Assembly: GCA_036925085.1 (NCBI GenBank)
Contig: JAUPFP010000032.1
Span: forward strand, 186,001 to 250,000
Source: Brachycybe producta
Lineage: Eukaryota > Arthropoda > Diplopoda > Playtdesmida > Andrognathidae
Reading direction: 5' to 3'
DNA length: 64,000 bases
Shown here: piece by piece, positions 1 through 10,866 of the stretch
Layout: each line of letters starts with the position of its first letter
Numbering within the stretch: the stretch's first letter is position 1
The notes under the pieces: model-generated
Seen by the model: the letters and a program-made list of their open reading frames with translations, nothing else
What the model was told of the DNA's origin: nothing
The model's database searches: none
Position numbers and translations under genes: made by a program

Positions 1-109
1 GGCAACTTCTAATTGGCTGGTTATGTAGTCTGACGTTGAATAACCAGCCAATTAGAAGTTGCCAGTCGTTCTAACAAACTGAAGTTTTCACCTATTTCTA
101 ACTGCCTGT
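1..109. mobile_element. MITE family A, copy cut by the window edge
   Basis: The first 63 bases form a hairpin: a 24-base arm at 1-24 is repeated in reverse complement at about 40-63. The copy continues to an end with 'TTTCTAACTGCCTG'. Other copies lie at 3169-3354, 7199-7404, 19183-19389, 27340-27546, 32811-32980 and 37140-37328. A full copy is about 200 bp and almost entirely self-complementary, with GGCTCCGCCCTTGTTATGACG near each end. It has no coding capacity. The superfamily is not assigned. Confidence 0.8.
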
Positions 110-1540
110 GGGTTTTAGATGCATCTTTCATTTCGTAGTTTTTTTTTGCCACAAGATGGCGCCAGGTGTTATTTTATATTTAAGTAAAACGTGACCTACT
201 ATTTATTCTAATGGTAATTCTTCTCAAAATATTTGTCTATGAGAGAAGCTTTAGTAAAAGATGCAATATTAAACAGATTATCTTGTAGAGTTGTATGTAA
301 ATAGTGTTCATTAATTGCTTATAAATTACTAATGTTGATGTGCATTTGTTACATGCAAATTAGGGTGAACCCCATTTATTATTGACTTGAATGAATCTTC
401 TCCTCCATATTGTTTGATATGGGAACTGCTAGTGTTACGGATGGTTCACACATGCAGAAAAACAATCTACATAGAGGGGCGCCATAGGAAGAATACTTTT
501 GCGTAAATGCAAGGTAGATGGCGCCAGCCTCCACTTGCCAATTAGTTTGAAATCGGAGGCAAGTGTGCCCAGCACTAAAATTTGGTTTGCCCCGCCCTTT
601 TATGGTATCAGACCAAGTAATAAAATAATTAGAAATTGATGGCGCTCATTATCAGCACGTGACAAACTTACGTGGAACATATAAGAGAGAACACGTGGAG
701 AAATAGTGACGCAAATTAAGTTTGTGCCAGTGCTGTAACGCTAATCTTAGATGTATGGATGTGATTAATTAGACTTTGATATCTCAATGAAATGGCTGAA
801 ACGGCCACTGAGGGCGCTGCGTGTAACGTATTAATGAAAAGAACAACTAGCGACCCTAGTGGCAGTTCTATTCAGTTCAAAGTTTTGTCATTTACTACAT
901 TTAGAGACGCATTACGCATGCGCAGAAAGGATTCTCAAGTAGTACTTTTAAGTTTCACTTTTTTGTTGTTGTTGTTTTGAATGACTTGTCCTAAAACTCT
1001 TTTAAGAATGCAACAATTGTTGAGTTGGAGAGGGTTGTGTGACGTCACTGTGTATTGTCAGATTGAACCAATGGCAGCACTTTTAAAAGTGTGACCTGTT
1101 TTCTTTAACTGACACACGTGGGTTTTTCTCAGATATTTTACTTATTTTTTGCTATTTAATAAAAGATGTCTGAAGAATATTTTTCTGAACACATTTAAGT
1201 TTTATATTTAATTGTTGGTTATTTGTTATGAGTCATCAATTTAAAATTGGTAGTTAAGCTTAGCAGTTAATTTAGTTTAGATTGGTAATTTTTCTTCTTC
1301 TGGGTCTGATTCACATCGTTCTGTTTCAGTGAGTTTATATTATTAGTTTGATTATTAAGTTAACTATTGTTTATTTTATAAGATTTCTTTTTGGGGGTGG
1401 TTGAGAGGAGGTGTTGTTGCTTAAAATGCAATTTTTGGAGATCATTGCAAGTTTTTAAAGGTGATTTTAAAATTTAAACCGCATCGAACTCTGGGTATTC
1501 CGTTTTTTTTTCAGATGCAAAATGAAGAGAGGAACGTGAA
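110..1540. other. Intergenic stretch without a recognised gene
   Basis: I see no convincing exon here. A degraded piece of MITE family B lies at about 565-645 ('CCCAGCACTAAAATTTGGTT', then CCCGCCCTTTTATG). Copies of the AGATGGCGCCA motif lie at 154-164 and 516-526. The rest is AT-rich unique-looking sequence. Short open frames such as 792-980 have no family resemblance. Confidence 0.6.
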
Positions 1541-2142
1541 AGTCTTTTAGAAACTAGAAGGGTAACTCAGTCACTTAATGGTATTTGTCATGTTGGTATA
1601 TTTCAAAATAAGCTTTTTATGTCAGTTTAAAAATGACTCACCTTTAAAACAGACATTATTTTAAAAAAATGTGTCCGTAAAAAGTTTATTTTGAAAGATT
1701 TTAACGTGAAAAATACCCTCTTAAGTGACTGAGCTACCCTTCTAGTTTCTAAAACACTCAGGTTTCTCTTCATTTTCTTACTCCTGAAAGCCAGAATGTG
1801 AGTTTAACCCAACATTACCCAGATGATGTTATTCATTTTTGTCTATAAAATAGTTTACTTTGAAAGATTTCAACATGAAAATACTCTTTCTAGTTTCTAA
1901 AACACTTTCAATTTTCTTTAATTATGGTTAAAGAAATTTCTTTAATAAGATTTTAAAGCGCGTCTCAAACTCTTATTCCTGAGTTTCAGGTGTGAAATTA
2001 AAGAGAAACTCGAAAGTGTTTTAGAAACTAGAAGGGTAGCTGAATCAATTCCAGAGTATTTTCATGTTGAGATCTTTCAAAGTTAACTATTTTATAGACA
2101 AAAATGAAAAACATCATCTGGTTAATGTTTGTTATAAGCCAG
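1541..2142. mobile_element. Two adjacent fold-back elements, family F
   Basis: The phrase 'TTTTAGAAACTAGAAGGGTA' and its reverse complement bracket two self-complementary blocks at about 1541-1760 and 1795-2142. A third copy is at about 57970-58115, and related arms occur inside family E elements. Both blocks are non-coding. Confidence 0.7.
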
Positions 2143-2224
2143 CTGTAACAGTTTACTGTCATATGACTGTCTTTATTTTCCTTCTATAACCGGAGAGGCT
2201 TCTTAGAAGCTAGAATAGCAAAAG

Positions 2225-2385
2225 AATACGTTTTTATTCGTCAATCTGCGGAATCAGTCATTCTGTATATTGCCTAGTGAAACTGCAAAATTCAATATCT
2301 ACAAATGTAGATATTGTAATTTGCAGATTCGTTAGCCGGTGGGTTGTTTTGCAAATTGCCTAGGCATTATGCAGAGTCTGACTGT
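2225..2385. mobile_element. Short fold-back element, family P, ancestral-looking copy
   Basis: It carries 'GTCAATCTGCGGAATCAGTC', then TATTGCCTAG, a short palindrome around ATCTACAAATGTAGAT, and ends in TTGCCTAGGCA. The element at 4170-4800 has the same ends but contains a 37-bp tandem array, so this looks like the unexpanded form. Confidence 0.6.
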
Positions 2386-2399
2386 TGTCCAAGTAAACC

Positions 2400-2712
2400 A
2401 CTTTTTTTCTACTAAACCAATCACCACATTAAAGGAATAAAAATATTGACATTGTAGGCGTTTACAACGTTACTATAATCACTAAGTGACTGGTTAGGTT
2501 GCCACTCGTATTGCTATTGGCTGTTACAACGTTATGACTCGCACAACAATTCTATTTCAGTTGTTTCCCGCTAGGAACAGTGCTTTCAGTGACAAGCAAT
2601 TTCCCCCTGCAAAAAAAGCATGGCGTTTATAACGCATTTACGATTTTAAAAAAACCATATTGCACCCTTATGTGGCGTTTACAACGTTATGGAAATGCAC
2701 GCTTCAAATAAT
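2400..2712. mobile_element. Dispersed element, family G
   Basis: It is marked by repeated 'GGCGTTTACAACGTT' motifs, by 'CACTAAGTGACTGG' and by 'GCTATTGGCTGTTACAACGT'. Other copies lie at 27785-28250 and 29535-30620 (with later insertions), and in reverse orientation at 60418-60712 plus 61310-61560. It is non-coding. Confidence 0.75.
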
Positions 2713-2836
2713 AAGAGTCCCTAAAAACATCTGACGGCTTTGTTTGTTTGTTTTTTTTACTTTTTGGTTCCAAAATGTGAAAGTGAAAACGAAAATTCAT
2801 GAAATTGTTTTGTTTAAAATTACGATTGAACATGAT

Positions 2837-3132
2837 GGTTCGAATTTTCATGCAAAATCAAGCAAAATGTTTCTCAATCTGTGGCCCAAGTGCCAATTGT
2901 GAAGTTACCATCATCATCATTAGAACAACTGTAATTATGCTTTTTTTTTCTAATCAAGGTTGGTTAGAGGTTAGACGTCTGGTTACTATCAGTTGTTGAC
3001 TAGAGTTTTCTAGCCTCTAACCAGGTGTTTTTGATTGAAAACGATTTAAAAAAAAAAGCATAAATTCACAATTGGCCTTTTGTGCCACAGATTGAGAACC
3101 ATTTCGCTTTGATATTGCATGAAAATCCGAAC
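2837..3132. mobile_element. MITE family C copy
   Basis: The ends are inverted: 'TTTTCATGCAAAATCAAGCA' on the left and TGCATGAAAATCCGAA on the right. Internal landmarks are TTTCTCAATCTGTGGC, CATCATCAT and the GGTTAGAGGCTAGA/TCTAGCCTCTAACC inverted pair. Other copies are at 7447-7733, 8081-8360, 14854-15180, 15918-16212 and 29705-30018. Length is about 290-330 bp, with no coding capacity. Confidence 0.85.
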
Positions 3133-3168
3133 CCTATTGTACGGGAGCCCCTTTTAGGACAGGCAGTT

Positions 3169-3354
3169 AGAAATCGGTCAAAACTTTAGTTGGCTCAGCC
3201 CTTGTTGTGACGACCAGCAGCTTCTTATTGGCTGGTTATGTAGTCTGACGTCACATGCTCCGCTCTTTTCAACGTCAGACTACATAACGAGCCAATTAGA
3301 AGTCATAACAAGGGCGGAGCCAACTGAAGTTCTGATCGATTTCTAACTGCCTGT
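3169..3354. mobile_element. MITE family A copy
   Basis: This is a nearly full-length palindrome beginning ACAGGCAGTTAGAAATCGG and ending CGATTTCTAACTGCCTGT. The centre holds two CAGACTACATAA-type arms. It lies 36 bp after a family C element. Confidence 0.85.
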
Positions 3355-3844
3355 GGAAAACATTTATATTTCCATATTCATTCGTCTCTTTCAATTTGCA
3401 TATTTTGCAAATGGCCGCCGCTAATAGAAAATACATGTATGTTAATTAAAACAAAATTAGGAATTTTTTTTTTTCATTTCGAAACCTGACCCTTGACATT
3501 GTGAGTACACAATGAGCATAAACATCCGGAGTCATCTGATATTATGTAAAGGCTGTGTAATTGATGCCAGTAAAAAAAAATGCGAAATCAAAAATCTAGA
3601 ATTTCAAAATGGAATTTATGGTTTAAAAAAACGGTTCCAAAAACGTTCGCTTCTTTTTTGTTTTTTTGCCCCCAATTTGTTGCTCAAATTCGGAACAGCA
3701 AATTCGTGACAGCAAATTTATTCTGGAATAATTTAATAGATGAAACATTTTTCATAAATTTATGATTTTTCCATAAAAAAAAAACACATGGTGAATATTT
3801 TGAGTTTAGGCCTATTTTTTATATATATTAGGCTTAATGATAAT

Positions 3845-4103
3845 AAAACAAAAACCGAAACTCAAGTGTTTCGAGACAAATTGGCGACAATTTTAAAACA
3901 TTTATGCAACTTTTGTGTTTTGTCTGCAATGTCACAAACTATTCCATGTTCTCCCGTTCAAGTCCGGTAAACATGAAACTGTATGCCTGCGCTTGCATAC
4001 ACCAGGCTGGCTTAGCCTGAACGTCGTGTGGGTTGCACTATGGTCGTCTGGACGACCGGCACAGGCGTGCCCTACGCAAGCATACCTGACATGTTTACCG
4101 GAA
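3845..4103. mobile_element. Family I fragment followed by a small fold-back
   Basis: Bases 3845-3965 match the family I repeat found at 42470-43265 and 52180-52870 (AAACTCAAGTGTTTCGAGAC, TTGGCGACAATTTTAAAACA). Bases 3964-4103 form a fold-back with ends CCGGTAAACATG and CATGTTTACCGG and inner arms ATGCCTGCGCTTGCATAC/GTATGCTTGCGTAGGGCA (imperfect). Both pieces are non-coding. Confidence 0.6.
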
Positions 4104-4169
4104 CGTGTGTGGCGGCAATTCAAGTACACTTGAAATGAAAGTAAACATTATGACATAATAATGTTTGTT

Positions 4170-4800
4170 ACTTGTCAATCTGCGGAATCAGTCAATCTGC
4201 ATATTGCCTAGGCAATCTGTAAAACCAATCTACTAGTGAATCTCCAAAATTCAATACATTTTTTAGGTGTTGGAATTTTGCAGGATTCACTTGGAGGTTG
4301 GTTGTTTTGCGGATTGCCGAGGCAATCGGCGGAATCTGTCAGTCTGCAGATTGCCGAGGCAGTCGGCGGAATCTGTCAGTCTGCAGATTGCCGAGGCAGT
4401 CGGCGGAATCTGTCAGTCTGCAGATTGCCGAGGCAGTCGGCGGAATCTGTCAGTCTGCAGATTGCCGAGGCAGTCGGCGGAATCTGTCAGTCTGCAGATT
4501 GCCGAGGCAGTCGGCGGAATCTGTCAGTCTGCAGATTGCCGAGGCAGTCGGCGGAATCTGTCAGTCTGCAGATTGCCGAGGCAGTCGGCGGAATCTGTCA
4601 GTCTGCAGATTGCCGAGGCAGTCGGCGGAATCTGTCAGTCTGCAGATTGCCGAGGCAATCTGTAAAACAACCACAACCTACTAGTGAATCTCCAAAATTC
4701 AATACATGCCGGTGTTGGATGGTGTTGGATAGGTGTTGAATTTTGCAGGATTCATTTGGAGGTTGGTTGTTTTGCGGATTGCCTTAGGCAATCTGCAGAT
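4170..4800. mobile_element. Family P element carrying an expanded minisatellite
   Basis: The flanks of the 37-bp array (GTCAATCTGCGGAATCAGTC on the left, GGATTGCCTTAGGCAATCTG on the right, with CTAGTGAATCTCCAAAATTC twice) match the small element at 2225-2385. The array therefore seems to have grown inside a transposed element. It is non-coding. Confidence 0.6.
4314..4659. repeat. Minisatellite, 37-bp unit, 9 full copies plus a partial tenth
   Basis: Unit starts fall every 37 bases from 4314 to 4647 without indels. Each unit begins TTGCCGAGGCAGTCGGCGGA. Because 37 is not a multiple of three and the unit has no stop in any frame on the plus strand, it creates long open frames in all three plus frames. 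They are artefacts of the repeat. Confidence 0.97.
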
Positions 4801-5746
4801 TGACAGTAGTATTTTTAACAATAACAACAAAAATGTGACCTTTTGGGTACGCAATTTAATTTAGCTTTCTTAAATTTGGGGCTAAAATGGATATTTTATG
4901 TTTTTTTTATTCTGAGAGATAAAGTTTGTTCTGAATGAATATTGGGTTTAGTCGTAAATTTTGAAAGATGTTTTTACTCGGTTTCCGAATATAGAAACAA
5001 AACAAAAACTACTACGTGAAATGATTGGCAAACATTTTGTTTTGCATTTTGGAGCAAATGAATATTAGGGGGGGGGGAATTTCGAAAAGGTCACAATTAC
5101 ACGGAAATGACATCGAAATTAGGCCTAGACCCCATTTTTTTTTAATTTCTAGATCAATTCTGCAATATTTTTTGCAACAACAACAAAAATTGAAAACAAT
5201 ATGAAAACTTTTTTTTGCAAAGACAAAAAAAAAATTGTTTTTCAAAGGAAAATTTTCAAAGTTGACCCACCTCCCACCCTCTCTTAACCTTAAAAAAACA
5301 ACAGATATTGAAAGTTGTTTCGTCATTGATTCCCAACGGGGAGAACGAATTTTTTACCTAATTTAACCCTTGTTAAGTTTATGGTAAAATTACAAAAAAA
5401 AAAATTTTGTAATGGTCATTTTAGGTCAAAGGGGGTGGGGGAGGGAGGGTGGGAAGGTGTTTTATGGTTTTGTGGGCCTGCGCATGCGCCGCCAATAATG
5501 TTTGTGCCCATTTGTTCGGGTTGTTTATTTGGTCCATGAGGAGGAATCTTCAGGCATATTTTTTTAGGCTATGGTGACACTGATTCATTTGAATATGGAT
5601 TCGATTCAAGTGTGTACGTGTGAGAGGCTAGGTCACTTGTGTTTGGTGGTTTACTACCAGCCAGGACAGACAGGCAGACAGAACATTGAAAAAAAATTCT
5701 ATAAAGGTGCAATTTAGACCAAGCTCGCGAGCCATTCTAGAATAGT
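4801..5746. other. Intergenic stretch, nothing recognised
   Basis: AT-rich DNA with homopolymer runs and one G-rich patch near 5430-5460. No exon, MITE or RNA gene could be supported here. Confidence 0.5.
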
Positions 5747-5797
5747 TTGCGAACAGAAAAAGCTTTCTATGAAATGTCGACAGTTCGGAATCTGGTA

Positions 5798-6037
5798 GAA
5801 CCGGTTCGCCAATTACTGGAACTAATAGAACCGGTTCGCCAATTACTGGAACTAATAGAACCGGTTCGCCAATTACTGGAACTAATAGAACCGGTTCGCC
5901 AATTACTGGAACTAATAGAACCGGTTCGCCAATTACTGGAACTAATAGAACCGGTTCGCCAATTACTGGAACTAATAGAACCGGTTCGCCAATTACTGGA
6001 ACTAATAGAACCGGTTCGCCAATTACTGGAACTAATA
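5798..6037. repeat. Minisatellite, 30-bp unit, 8 identical copies
   Basis: Eight perfect copies start every 30 bases from 5798 to 6008. Each unit starts GAACCGGTTCGCCAATTACT. The unit length is a multiple of three, so both strands show 10-residue protein repeats (EPVRQLLELI on plus, NWRTGSISSS on minus). Diverged single copies with the same GAACCGGTTCG core occur at about 54740-54870 and 62690-62895, so the array grew from a dispersed element. No gene context was seen. Confidence 0.97.
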
Positions 6038-6544
6038 GTCAAACTGGTTCTGAACCGAGTCGATTCGGTTCGGTTCTACCCGTTGCCACCTCTAAACCAG
6101 GTTTAGATGGGAGCTTGCGAACAGTTCTAGAGCTGTTCGTGAACCGGTACAGGTTCGCGGTTCGCTTTCGATATTTTTATTTCGAAATTTCGATTTTTTT
6201 TTCTTCCGTTTTTTGATTTCTTTTTTCATTTTTTCGCATAAGTGATGGGGGTTCTCGCACATTGCATCAGGAAATATTTCATGGCCATTGTTGAGTTTAG
6301 AGGTTATTGGAGAAAGAATAGGACTGGCGATATTTTGGAAAAATATCGAAATTATCGATATTTAAAATAAGTTGAAAAAAATCGAGATAAATTAAAAAAA
6401 TGGAGAGATCGAAATATTGAAAAATCGAAAAAATGTTGGCCCGACAGCGGCCCGCATTAAGTTGGTTCCTTTAGTGTGCTGTCTGAGAATGTTTTAGGGG
6501 ATTCCTAATTTTCACGCAATGCAGCAATTGACTTTTGCCCCTCT
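6038..6544. other. Intergenic flank of the 30-bp array
   Basis: Bases 6038-6160 are degenerate pieces of the same GAACCGGTTCG family (TTCTGAACCGAGTCGATTCG). The remainder holds short runs of ATATCGA/TCGATAT-like sequence around 6330-6430 and no gene. Confidence 0.5.
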
Positions 6545-6754
6545 GCCACATGCGGATCTGCCCAGCACTAAGATTGCATTTGCCCCGTCCTTTTATGAGC
6601 GTCATCAATTTCTAATTGGTTTGTTACTTGGTCTGATGTCACATGCCCCGCCCTTTTATGAGGGACAGACATTTTTAATTGGTTGATATTTGGTCTGATG
6701 CTCATAAAAGGGGCGGAGCCAAAGAAATTCTGAAGCTGTTTACAGATGCCTGTG
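6545..6754. mobile_element. MITE family B copy
   Basis: It contains GCCCCGTCCTTTTATGAGCG, TTTCTAATTGGTTTGTTACT and, inverted at the right end, GCTCATAAAAGGGGCGGAGC. Copies are at 14620-14806, 27016-27215, 53208-53392 and 61120-61275. Families A and B share the CTCCGCCC terminal motif and may be related. Confidence 0.8.
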
Positions 6755-7198
6755 TGTTTCTTGTCTACTTGGCAGACTACTTATTCAAAATGTAAATATT
6801 TAAATGTTTTTTTTTTCCACCGAAAGTGAATTCTAATTTCTTTTGGAAATTGAAGATTTTGAAGATTTTTTTTTTCGTTAGAATTGGTGTTAAACGTGTT
6901 TGTGACACACTTTGTATAATATGGTGTTGCTGTTGTTGGTCATGGATGCTGAACAACAAACACTTCTGAGGTCAATAATCTTGTTTCTTGAGGGTCAGCT
7001 GACTTTGGCCTCGTCTGCCTTGTTGCCCATAATAACAGCTAAAGATCTTTTGACACACAAAAAACGTTACTTAAACTGTCTGCTTGACTTAGTTTTTTTT
7101 TGTTACATAGTTTTTCAAAAAGAAGAAATTCAGAAGAGAAAATGGAGAAGATTTGGTCAATTTTTCATTTGTTGCTGTGTCCGGTATATTCGAAACTA

Positions 7199-7404
7199 CA
7201 GGCAGTTAGAAATAGGTGAAAACTTCAGTTGGCTCCGCCCTTGTTAGGACGACTGGCAACATCTAATTGGCTGGTTATGAAGTCTGCCGTCACATGCTCC
7301 GCCCCTTTTCAACGTCAGACTACATAACCAGCCAATTAGAAGTTGCCAGTCGTCATGACAAGGGCGGAGCCAACTGTAGTTTTCACCTATTTCTAACTAC
7401 CTGT
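7199..7404. mobile_element. MITE family A copy
   Basis: Full-length palindromic copy running from ACAGGCAGTTAGAAATAGG to CCTATTTCTAACTACCTGT. It is one of the best-preserved copies in the window. Confidence 0.88.
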
Positions 7405-7446
7405 TTCGAAACTTAAGTGTCCAGCCAGTTCCATATTGGTCACTAG

Positions 7447-7733
7447 GGCTCGGATTTTTATGCAAAAATCAAGCAAACTGTTTCTCAATCTGTGGCTCCA
7501 AGGGCCAATTATGAAGTAATCATCATCATTAGAGCAACTGCAAATATGCTTTTTTTCTAATAAAAAAAGCTGGTTAAAGGCTAAATGTCTAGTTACCAAC
7601 TAGACATCTAGCCTCTATTCAGGGTTTGATTAGAAGAAAAAAATAATAATTTTTGGTTGATCTATTTCACAATTGGCTCTTGGGCCACAGATTGAGAAAC
7701 AGTTTGCTTGATAATGCGTAAAAATCCGAGCTC
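7447..7733. mobile_element. MITE family C copy
   Basis: It starts GGCTCGGATTTTTATGC and ends GCGTAAAAATCCGAGC. The internal inverted CTAGATGTCT/AGACATCTAG arms are retained. Confidence 0.88.
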
Positions 7734-7847
7734 TACAGATCACATGTTGTGGATCACATCATATGGTGGCGCTGCTGATCAAGCGCCATATTAAAAACCA
7801 GCAAAACAACCCATGTTCAGTATTAGAATATTTTTTTTTAAAAAAAA

Positions 7848-8065
7848 AGAGGCTACATCGCAAAATTACTTTGAAAAATCTCCACAAAGAGCGCTGGCAT
7901 CGTTTTTCTATTGAGCCCATAGACCCAATGTTAAAGAAAAAACGTTAATTTTTAAAATACACACAGTCGCAACGGCAATATGTTTATTTTTCATATTTAA
8001 AGTTGTCCAATTTTGATGGTTCAAAGTGCAATAGTATTCACCTTAAATATATGCGGTGCGCACCA
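7848..8065. mobile_element. Left half of a family D element
   Basis: It begins GAGGCTACATCGCAAAATTA and runs through 'GGCAATATGTTTATTTTTCA' to about 8060. The complementary right half seen in the copies at 11331, 13521 and 51135 is missing. A different element (family O) starts at this point. Confidence 0.75.
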
Positions 8066-8405
8066 TACTCTAATAATTAGAGCTCGGATTTGTATGCAAT
8101 ATCAAGCCAAATGTTTCTCAATCTGTGGCTCTCCAAGTGCCAATTGTGAAGTGTAGTCATCATCATTATAGCAATTGCAATAATGCTTTATTTTTTAATA
8201 AAAGAAAAGACTGATTAGAGGCTAGATGTCTTGTGGTTGCTATCAGTTGTTAAAAGTGCTACAGTTTTCTAACCTCTAACCAGTATTTATTGATTAAATA
8301 AACAATAATTATTGGTTCAATTCACAATTGGCTCCTGGGCCTCAGATTGAGAAACTTTTAATTAGAGTATGGTGCGCGCAACATGGCATAATTAACAATG
8401 GCCGA
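8060..8405. mobile_element. Family O fold-back interrupted by a family C insertion
   Basis: The arms GTGCGCACCATACTCTAAT (left) and ATTAGAGTATGGTGCGCGC (right) enclose a family C copy at about 8081-8360. The uninterrupted form of family O is at 47081-47225. This is a nested insertion. Confidence 0.7.
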
Positions 8406-9348
8406 ATAAAAGATTTATGTCGAGATGTCCTCTGTAGCGCTCCAAAATTAAAATCGGTATTTCACTATTTATGTGGTATTTACAACGTTTTTGGAAATAC
8501 ACGCCTCATATCAACATGATGTGACGGATTGATTCAACTGTTGAGTTTCATGTTGAGTTTAGGAACGTGCTGATTTTTTTTTTTTTGTATTAAATTTTGA
8601 AGAATAACTTTAAGGATTTGAAGATTTCTAAAGAATTCTAATGCAATAATTGTTATTTTTAAATACTTAATTCAAATTTTTTTTTTGCAAATGTCATGGT
8701 TTTTTAAGTTTTCATTTCGAAAGTGGGGAAGTTTTTTTGTTATTGTTGCTGTTTGACGGAAAGAATTTCGGCTGACGTCATTCAACACTCGTTGAAATGA
8801 ATAGAATTGAATTTGATCAGTAAATAAGTTGTTTCTAGAAAAAGATAATTGAAAGCTTTGATGATGGAAGCACCCATTAAGCCTTTTTTTTTTCTTCTGT
8901 AAATAACATTACAGAATAGAATGGATATGGAGTTTTCCCGTCGAACTCCCCTCCCCCTTCCCGATATTTATGATTGGTTTTTCGTACGAAATACGAGTTG
9001 GCTTTATTTAGTCATTTGTTCAATAAAAAAAATGTTTACGATTCGAATAAATAAGAATAAATTATGTGATTTTTTGTGTGTGCAATTGTGGAAGACACAA
9101 TTGTATATAAAAGTAATAATATAGATGTATGCAGGCACGCCATCGCGTGTTATGGTGAAATAACTTGAAAACTATAATAATCGATATAAACCGGTTCCGT
9201 TCTTGTTGAGAATGGTAAATCAACCCAAGGAATAATGGCTCCTGAGGTAGTGAATTGAAAAAAATAGAAAAAAAAAACTGCTGCTGCTGCCACGCCGGAG
9301 TTAGCGGAGACTAATTGGAGCGATTGTTTGAAGGGCCCGATTCGTATC
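8406..9348. other. Intergenic stretch, nothing recognised
   Basis: AT-rich sequence with T homopolymers. The 67-codon open frame near 8921 shows no family motif or splice context. Confidence 0.45.
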
Positions 9349-10744
9349 GCGGGTTCCGCTCGGAGGCCCCGATCGGTATCGCGGGTTCCGCTCGGAGGCC
9401 CCGATCGGTATCGCGGGTTCCGCTCGGAGGCCCCGATCGGTATCGCGGGTTCCGCTCGGAGGCCCCGATCGGTATCGCGGGTTCCGCTCGGAGGCCCCGA
9501 TCGGTATCGCGGGTTCCGCTCGGAGGCCCCGATCGGTATCGCGGGTTCCGCTCGGAGGCCCCGATCGGTATCGCGGGTCCCGCTCGGAGGCCCCGATCGG
9601 TATCGCGGGTCTCGCTCGGAGGCCCCGATTGGTATCGCGGGTCTCGCTCGGAGGCCCCGATCGGTATCGCGGGTCCCGCTCGGAGGCCCCGATCGGTATC
9701 GCGGGTCCCGCTCGGAGGCCCCGATCGGTATCGCGGGTCCCGCTCGGAGGCCCCGATCGGTTTCGCGGGTCCCGCTCGGAGGCCCCGATCGGTTTCGCGG
9801 GTCCCGCTCGGAGGCCCCGATCGGTGCCGCGGGTCCCGCTCGGAGGCCCCGATCGGTGTCGCGGGTCCCGCTCGGAGGCCCCGATCGGTGTCGCGGGTCC
9901 CGCTCGGAGGCCCCGATCGGTGTCGCGGGTCCCGCTCGGAGGCCCCGATCGGTGTCGCGGGTCCCGCTCGGAGGCCCCGATCGGTGTCGCGGGTCCCGCT
10001 CGGAGGCCCCGATCGGTGTCGCGGGTCCCGCTCGGAGGCCCCGATCGGTGTCGCGGGTCCCGCTCGGAGGCCCCGATCGGTGTCGCGGGTCCCGCTCGGA
10101 GGCCCCGATCGGTGTCGCGGGTCCCGCTCGGAGGCCCCGATCGGTGTCGCGGGTCCCGCTCGGAGGCCCCGATCGGTGTCGCGGGTCCCGCTCGGAGGCC
10201 CCGATCGGTGTCGCGGGTCCCGCTCGGAGGCCCCGATCGGTGTCGCGGGTCCCGCTCGGAGGCCCCGATCGGTGTCGCGGGTCCCGCTCGGAGGCCCCGA
10301 TCGGTGTCGCGGGTCCCGCTCGGAGGCCCCGATCGGTGTCGCGGGTCCCGCTCGGAGGCCCCGATCGGTGTCGCGGGTCCCGCTCGGAGGCCCCGATCGG
10401 TGTCGCGGGTCCCGCTCGGAGGCCCCGATCGGTGTCGCGGGTCCCGCTCGGAGGCCCCGATCGGTGTCGCGGGTCCCGCTCGGAGGCCCCGATCGGTGTC
10501 GCGGGTCCCGCTCGGAGGCCCCGATCGGTGTCGCGGGTCCCGCTCGGAGGCCCCGATCGGTGTCGCGGGTCCCGCTCGGAGGCCCCGATCGGTGTCGCGG
10601 GTCCCGCTCGGAGGCCCCGATCGGTGTCGCGGGTCCCGCTCGGAGGCCCCGATCGGTGTCGCGGGTCCCGCTCGGAGGCCCCGATCGGTGTCGCGGGTCC
10701 CGCTCGGAGGCCCCGATCGGTGTCGCGGGTCCCGCTCGGAGGCC
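9349..10744. repeat. CpG-dense minisatellite, 32-bp unit, about 43.6 copies
   Basis: Units begin GCGGGTCCCGCTCGGAGGCC and recur at exactly 32 bases: the last full start at 10725 is 43 x 32 bases from the first, so there are no indels. Each unit holds six CpGs counting the junction. Variants are ordered: GGTTCC with TATC on the left, then TCTCGC and TTTC variants, then a long uniform TGTC block on the right. Long open frames on both strands (up to 543 codons) result from the stop-free unit and are not a gene. Confidence 0.98.
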
Positions 10745-10810
10745 GATTTAGTTCAAAAGCAGCATAATCACACATTGTCAATTTTCACAATTTTTTCTCT
10801 TAACATCTAG

Positions 10811-10866
10811 TCAACGCTATCGCGAATAACCATTTATTGGTAAATGGTTATTCGCGATAGCGTTGA
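10811..10866. repeat. Perfect inverted repeat, 26-bp arms, 4-base loop
   Basis: The left arm 10811-10836 (begins TCAACGCTATCGCGAATAAC) is exactly complementary to 10841-10866, around a TTGG loop. It lies 66 bp to the right of the 32-bp minisatellite. It is a strong potential cruciform or hairpin and is not part of a recognised element. Confidence 0.95.

Noticed and set aside
4236..4739. 167-codon frame with an ADCRGSRRNLSV repeat
   Set aside because: It is produced by the 37-bp minisatellite and is equally open in the other plus frames.
4314..6037. CRISPR-like regular repeats
   Set aside because: The units are contiguous with no unique spacers, and the DNA is clearly eukaryotic.
9150..10781. 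Open frames of up to 543 codons on both strands with G/R/P-rich repeats
   Set aside because: They come from a stop-free 32-bp tandem unit that opens all frames. No start context, splice sites or domain supports a protein.
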